From: Isoetes taiwanensis
Lineage: Eukaryota; Streptophyta; Lycopodiopsida; Isoetales; Isoetaceae
Direction of reading: 5' to 3'
Length of the DNA: 64,000 bases
NCBI GenBank assembly: GCA_021234155.1
Contig: JAJEKV010000047.1
Coordinates: 6,167,071-6,231,070, forward strand
Shown: positions 59,167-64,000 of the stretch, piece by piece
Numbering within the stretch: the stretch's first letter is position 1
How the letters are laid out: every line of letters starts with the position of its first letter
Position numbers and translations under genes: made by a program
Notes under the pieces: model-generated
What the model saw: the letters and a program-made list of their open reading frames with translations, nothing else
What the model was told of the DNA's origin: nothing
Databases searched by the model: none

Positions 59167-60135
59167 AGACCTCCAGTTTTGTAAATTTATTTGGGGTCTG
59201 GGTTCGGGAACTCCTGCAAGACAGCCCTCTTTGAGGACCCTTGGATCAGGCAGGAGAATCCAGGAGCTATGTCACGCGGGATTTGCAAAAAGAACAAGGA
59301 AAAAGAGAAAAGAAAGCAAAAGAGAACAATGAGATCACAATAATGAACAGCTTCGTTGATGTCAATGAAGATACATGAACTCTCGCAATCGAGAGAAAAC
59401 TGAAGTGAGACAAGACTCAAAACTCGTCTAAAAACTCATGTGCTAGCTCTACTCATATATATAGTACAATGGCCTTTGGCCCAATATAGACACTCTGACT
59501 GATTTCGGTGCCGACTCCTAGAAGGAGGCCTGATTTGCAGGAATGCTGGCGGTGCCTCTTGAAATGCCTGAAATCACGCTGACGCTGACAGAGGCGGAGC
59601 TGATCCAACTTTTTGAAGAACGCAACCTCTGCGCGATCCACGCCAAGCGGGTGACAGTCATGCCCAAAGACCTCCACTTGGCGAGGAGGATTCGCAAGGA
59701 GAAACCGTGAAGACCTCCAGTTTTGTAAATTTGTTTGGGGTCTGGGTTCGGGAACTCCTGCAAGACAGCCCTCTTTGAGGACCCTTGGATCAGACAGGAG
59801 AATCCAGGAGCTATGTCACGCGGGATTTGCAAAAAGAACAAGGAAAAAGAGAAAAGAAAGCAAAAGAGAACAATGAGATCACAATAATGAACAGCTTCGT
59901 TGATGTCAATGAAGATACATGAACTCTCGCAATCGAGAGAAAACTGAAGTGAGACAAGACTCAAAACTCATCTAAAAACTCATGTGCTAGCTCTACTCAT
60001 ATATATAGTACAATGGCCTTTGGCCCAATATAGACACTCTGACTGATTTCGGTGCCGACTCCTAGAAGGAGGCCTGATTTGCAGGAATGCTGGCGGTGCC
60101 TCTTGAAATGCCTGAAATCACGCTGACGCTGACGC
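59048..60135. repeat. 544-bp tandem duplication: H3 C-terminus plus LTR
   Basis: 59048-59591 is repeated at 59592-60135 with few differences. Each unit contains the last ~39 codons of the H3-like frame plus about 400 bases of a minus-strand LTR. The joint lies in GCTGACAG/AGGCGGAGC, next to CTGACGCTGACG microrepeats. The second H3 piece (59592-59710) has no start and is a by-product. Confidence 0.95.
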
Positions 60136-60239
60136 AGGCGGTGACGGGCCGTCACTTGTCTGCTGGTTGTGGATCCTTGGCCTTGACTTGGTCCGTCGTA
60201 TGCATGAATAGTCCTGTACCAGGAGGTACAGGACTAACA
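59732..60239 (-). repeat. LTR of a minus-strand retrotransposon
   Basis: On the minus strand it starts TGTTAGTCCTG (60239), ends CCCCAAACA (59732) and carries a TATATATATG box (about 60007-59998). A 10-bp inverted repeat GTCCTGTACC/GGTACAGGAC sits near its start (60211-60234). The G-rich tract TGGGGGGGAG (60250-60240) directly precedes it and reads as a polypurine tract, so this is a 3' LTR. A truncated duplicate lies at 59188-59591. The LTR begins only about 20 bases after the H3-like stop codon. Confidence 0.75.
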
Positions 60240-61282
60240 CTCCCCCCCACCAAACAACACTCAGAGTGAAGAAAAGGAGGAAGTGTTTCCGATGGCGGGA
60301 ATCCAGCAGTTTGAAAGTGATCTTCACGGGAATGAGGACGGGCGCCATTGTGATAATTGTCAATGAGGTCCTGACGTACTTGAAGAGCTTCTGGAGTGTT
60401 AAGCCCAAGTGCAGGATGAGCGTCAAGTAGAAATCCTGAGCGTACCATGTCCTCAAGGGCAGCATGTGCCTCAGAAGGAACGAATTGGCACTCCATGAGA
60501 AGGCAGGTCTGGAGTCCGAAGGCACTGACACTGGCATTCGAGTTGCAATAAAAGATGGGACGCTGCCGATTTAAGGAGCTGACCAGGATGCACTTGAGAG
60601 CAGCACAGAAGCCGGCTTGACGGTGAACAGAAGGATCCGGTGAGGTGGCGGCATTCTGCAAGAAGGCATCAAGGCCATGAACAGCATCAGCAGGCTTTTG
60701 CCAACCACGCTCATTTGCAATATAGATCCAATTGTCAGTAGAGTCCAAAGTGGCACCATCCTCCCAATTGGAGCGTCTGATAAATCGTGGATCCCACCGG
60801 AGATCCGTCGAGATCTGAGGGGGAGTCCACCCAGTGTGGCCATCCAGGACCTTGGTCCAAAAGGGAAGACGCCAATCAGAGGTGAGGAACCGTGGGCGTG
60901 GAGGGACTCCCAATGAAGCATATGGAGAGTGAGCCAGACCTGTGGGCGTGGGCTGCTTAGCCATTTCCCTAAATTCACGAACAAGGTCTTGATCAAGAGC
61001 ACGGCACCACTAGTCCCACGCTGAAGCAGAGAGCTGAGTATAGACAAGAGGATTAACCCAAACCGTGGGTATGGTCTTGCTTTCTAGAAGGCCACGCAAT
61101 TGATTGTAGCCTCCCAAGTGCTGCATATAAACTTGAGCGAACTGAAGATCCTCAGGATGCGCTAAATTTCTTCGTACCCGTTCCAGTGTTTCAACCTGCC
61201 ACAGAGGTAAGTGATGAGCAAGCTCAGTGTGACGGCCCCAGCTCATATACGATGCCCCGATCGTATACAAACTAGAGATCAT
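60152..61282 (-). pseudogene. Unidentified retrotransposon-associated ORF with one in-frame stop
   Basis: Two minus-strand frames (61282-61010 and 60964-60152) are in the same phase, interrupted only by TAG after SASAWD. Joined they give about 377 codons. The text is protein-like: LERVRRNLAHPEDLQFAQVY, WCRALDQDLVREFREMAKQ, WRLPFWTKVLDGHTGWTPP, WEDGATLDSTDNWIYIANER and CECQ-poor loops with several Trp. I recognise no domain. It ends inside the LTR just past the polypurine tract, where RNase H would end in a standard copia element, but no RNase H motif is visible. The first ~17 codons are the edge of a foreign LTR piece. Confidence 0.5.
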
Positions 61283-61735
61283 CCCTCAAACCAGCATCTG
61301 CTCGCTGACATGAGGCCGTCCACCTAACATCGGGCCCTTGATGGTGGCCAAGAACCCGACGGGGAAGAATGGATGTGTCATTCATCCCGTCTCCCTCGGG
61401 ATCGTCCTAGCTGCGGAAGCGTAAGCAAACATGAGCACATGACAACAACAATAACATACCCACCTCGAAGGGTGGTCCACCATATCACAGAGCTGCAACA
61501 ACATATCAGTAACATCAACATAACATGGGGAAATCCTACCCAGGCTCAGACTCATGGGGAAAGACTGACGGCTTGGGTCTCCGGATAACAATGCAGACAG
61601 AATTCATGGCAAATGGATTTGGCTGGCATAGGAACATGGCCGTTGGGTAGTCCACTCCATCCGCCCCTCCTGTGCATACTTTGCACAAGGCCCCCAAAAA
61701 TGAACTTGTATAAAAAATTAGCATGAAAACCAGTA
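61233..61735 (-). repeat. Inverted partial LTR of the 55.2-56.9 kb family
   Basis: Its reverse complement aligns with 56455-56893, sharing CTGCAAAGTATGCACA, GGGGCGGATGGAGTGG, CCCATGAGT(C/T)TGAGCC, CCCTTCGAGGT and a GTCACA end. Divergence is considerable. It shows a second, older element of the same family in opposite orientation. Confidence 0.7.
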
Positions 61736-61810
61736 TATATGTGATTTTTTTATACGATAATACAAAATGTAAAGAAAAATCATGTGTTCTTCCTAGTTTT
61801 GCAAAATCAA

Positions 61811-62238
61811 TAGTGGTTCATATCATATTATTTGTACTAATTCATAAATTTACAGTTTTCTAGAAATCATCATTAGTTTATATGATTGTTTTTTAATGAA
61901 CAATGATTTAGCAAAATCATATCCTGTTTAATTACATGACTTCTACGATTGTACAATAGGTTTTTGAAATCATCAATAGTTTAGAAGAGGTGTTTTAAGC
62001 ATATATTGATTTTGAAAAACCAATAGTGGCTCATATCATATTTTTTGTACTAATTCAAAAATTTGCACTAGTTTCTAGGAATCATTATTAGTTCGTAAGG
62101 TTGTTTTTAAGTATAGATCGATTTAGCAAAATCACTAATAGTTTATATCATGTTTAATTACATGAATTCTAGAATCATATAATAGTTTTTTGAAATCATC
62201 CATAGTTTAGAAGATGTATTTTAAGCATATATTCTAGA
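61811..62238. repeat. 213-bp AT-rich tandem repeat, two units
   Basis: Units start at 61811 and 62024 with TAGTGG(T/C)TCATATCATATT and share TTTAATTACATGA and GTTTTAAGCATATATT. Part of a third unit may precede 61811. There is no coding potential. Confidence 0.85.
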
Positions 62239-62239
62239 A

Positions 62240-62640
62240 TGGGACTCGCAAGCAACCAACAAACCGATAGATAGGCTTCTCATTCATCTCAGCAGATTTT
62301 CTACAATGGTGGACAGTGGGTAGCCGCACACATTCGAACTACCCACGAAAAATAAAGGGAAAATCCAATTATCCTATTGTTTAAATTCGGTTTTTCCGGT
62401 TTGGAGAAAACCTTTTTGGAATTCTTTTTAACATTATTTCCTAAGGTTTTTAGGGAGTTTAGACGCCGGAATAGAATTCCGATTTCCAAAAATCGCAAAA
62501 CATTATTTCCCTATGATGATTTTTTTGCCCCTTTTCCATTGCTACCCTTCCAATCCAGCATATGTCCGGCATGCATATGCCACGATGAACGGCATGGAGG
62601 ACGTTATCCCTCAGTTTTCCTTTCAGATGACTTAGGATTT
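62240..62640. other. No recognisable gene
   Basis: The Phe/Leu-rich frame at 62377-62727 has no family features and is probably incidental to the possible exons that follow. Confidence 0.35.
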
Positions 62641-62652
62641 GCCTTCGGATGG

Positions 62653-63972
62653 CTTATCCTCGGAACCCTACCACGGTTGCTGATGAGGATGCAATTATGG
62701 ATCAAGGTTTCAAGCTATTCCGACTAGGTATTGGCATCGACAGCTCATGGAAAGTGTCGGTGGAAGCTTTGAGCCTTTCTACAGTAAGTATTTTTCCACA
62801 ATAGATTGTTTTGTTTTTGGCGAAATCTAATGTTGGAGCTGCCGAATTCCTATGAATCGATTCACAGTCGGAACAGAGATAGGAGATTTGATCAGAAATA
62901 ACTCGCCAATCGCTGCCTAGAAGAACTGCCTGGAAGGATTTTTCCAAGCTTATTTCTATACAATCGGTCTAAGGTAGATATCAAACATCTGTTCATTATC
63001 TATCTCGATGAACTGACATATTTTTGATAAATTATTCATGATAATTTTTGGAACAGGAAGTAGATACTGAGAAATTTACAGCTGGAAATCCGTTTCTGAA
63101 CTTCAAAGCCACAATAATATCACCATACTACAGACTACAAGGTAATCTTGGATCCAGAATTTCGAAATGAGAAGATTTCTTATCTCTTTTGCAATGGTTT
63201 TTTTTTTTATTTGGCTAGGTCTTCTCATGATGATCGAGCATGCAATTTGAAAAATAGGTATGGATGTCATGTTTGGAAAATTTGAAGGTGCTATTTCATG
63301 TAGATTATAGAGATCCAGTAGTTGTATTTTTAGTTTAAATCCTGAATATTTTTAGATTTTGCAATATCTCCACTGCCTCATTGTCATAGATGCCACATTT
63401 TCAATTCCCTTTTTGAAATTGTATCCTTCCTCAATGTGTTTCTATTGAGCTTTCTTGGAAGCAATATACTATGATACATATAATTAAGAGATCAGAAACT
63501 CAGTCTCTTTCGGAGGGGTCAGAACCTCAGTCTCCTTAGTTGACTTATTGTATATATTGACTTTCGTGCTACATATCAAGAAGCATATTAAAACTGTTTG
63601 ATCCCGTAGGTCGACTTGATGTTGGAACGTAGTTTATGCAAAAACGCAAAAGGTAACATGTTTCTTCTTTCTTTCTTTCTTTCTTCTCAACCTGTTCACG
63701 TCTCTACGAGGCCAACGTTTTCTGCTTTTTAGCCAATGAAATACCTTTGCTAAGTGTATTGTCCCTTATTATTTTGTTTTGCAGTTCAAGGGCTCATGTA
63801 TTGTGGCTTTGGATCTAAGGGCATTCCTGTCTGCTCCAGCATTTGTTGACGTTTGCTTCCATTGTAGCTCAAACTTGATGCAACTTGATTTATGCAAATA
63901 TTTGCCACCAACGAAGTCCAAGCATAAAATGTTGATTCTATTGCATGGCCATCTTGCTCTGAAAATGCAGGT
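62653..63972 (+). other. Possible exons of an unidentified gene running off the window
   Basis: Three open blocks have plausible splice sites. 62653-62786: starts MAYPRNPTTVADEDAIMDQG, ends SVEALSLST before GTAAGT. 63058-63140: EVDTEKFTAGNPFLNFKATI, ending before GTAATC. 63785-63970: FKGSCIVALDLRAFLSAPAF and CKYLPPTKSKHKMLILLHG, ending before GTAAGG. Phase between the second and third blocks does not join directly, so an exon may be missed. No family was recognised. The blocks could equally be chance open frames. Confidence 0.35.
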
Positions 63973-64000
63973 AAGGATGTTGAATATACCTTTAATGTTT

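Noticed and set aside
1-64000. CRISPR array or prokaryotic operon structure
   Set aside because: No regular direct repeats with unique spacers, and all recognisable genes are eukaryotic with introns or transposon origin.

Overview
This is a stretch of nuclear DNA from a land plant with a large, repeat-rich genome. The evidence is plant-type LTR retrotransposons, L1-type LINEs whose ORF1 carries a CCHC knuckle, a plant Helitron, an EXORDIUM/PHI-1 family gene, and a captured plant DUF3700 (TSJT1/AILP1-like) gene. Gene density is very low and the non-LTR elements are varied, which would suit a gymnosperm or another non-flowering lineage. The sequence alone does not settle this.

Layout. 1-4380: decayed Ty3/gypsy chromovirus on the minus strand. 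4389-12481: tandem array of a ~3.26 kb unit (2.5 copies), ending in a (GAA)n expansion at 12482-12570. 14040-16790: LINE endonuclease fragment split by a Pack-MULE-like element (14752-16509) that carries a captured, intron-containing DUF3700 gene fragment and about twelve copies of a 20-bp palindrome. 17466-18245: 3' end of another LINE. 19536-24204: recent, structurally complete Ty1/copia element with 263-bp LTRs, a TTCGG target duplication and a primer site matching the anticodon arm of initiator tRNA-Met. 26166-27597: dense TTC/GAA repeats, a tRNA-like SINE head, 91-bp repeats and a (GATAT)n array. 28032-28386: MITE. About 28.5 or 30.1 to 35.2 kb: degenerate autonomous Helitron (Rep plus PIF1-type helicase). 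39011-40055: EXORDIUM-like gene with a clear promoter. 40.5-41.6 kb: small foldback elements. 42.5-46.4 kb: a broken DUF7869-like transposase-type gene and the spliced remains of a glyoxylate/succinic semialdehyde reductase gene. 46.4-51.0 kb: one L1 LINE interrupted by the 3' end of another. 54.6-61.7 kb: gypsy RT fragment, long LTR with initiator tRNA-Met primer site, Harbinger-type MITE, a histone H3-like reading frame with a ~300-residue tail, a minus-strand LTR with an unknown ORF, and an inverted copy of the first LTR family. 61.8-62.2 kb: AT-rich 213-bp repeat. 62.6-64.0 kb: possible exons of an unidentified gene.

The most unusual content is the H3-like frame at 58005-59166. It has an H3-type N-terminus (MARTKCTARRRTPS), a long acidic/Q-rich tail and a well-conserved H3 histone fold, and it lies where gag would be expected, downstream of an LTR and primer binding site. 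It carries one frameshift and one stop. Only the EXORDIUM-like locus looks like a near-intact host gene, and it too has one apparent frameshift between its signal peptide and mature part. Several lesions in this window, and nearly all differences among the tandem-array copies, fall at CAG/CTG sites. Read or assembly error at methylated CHG sites should therefore be considered before calling these loci dead.
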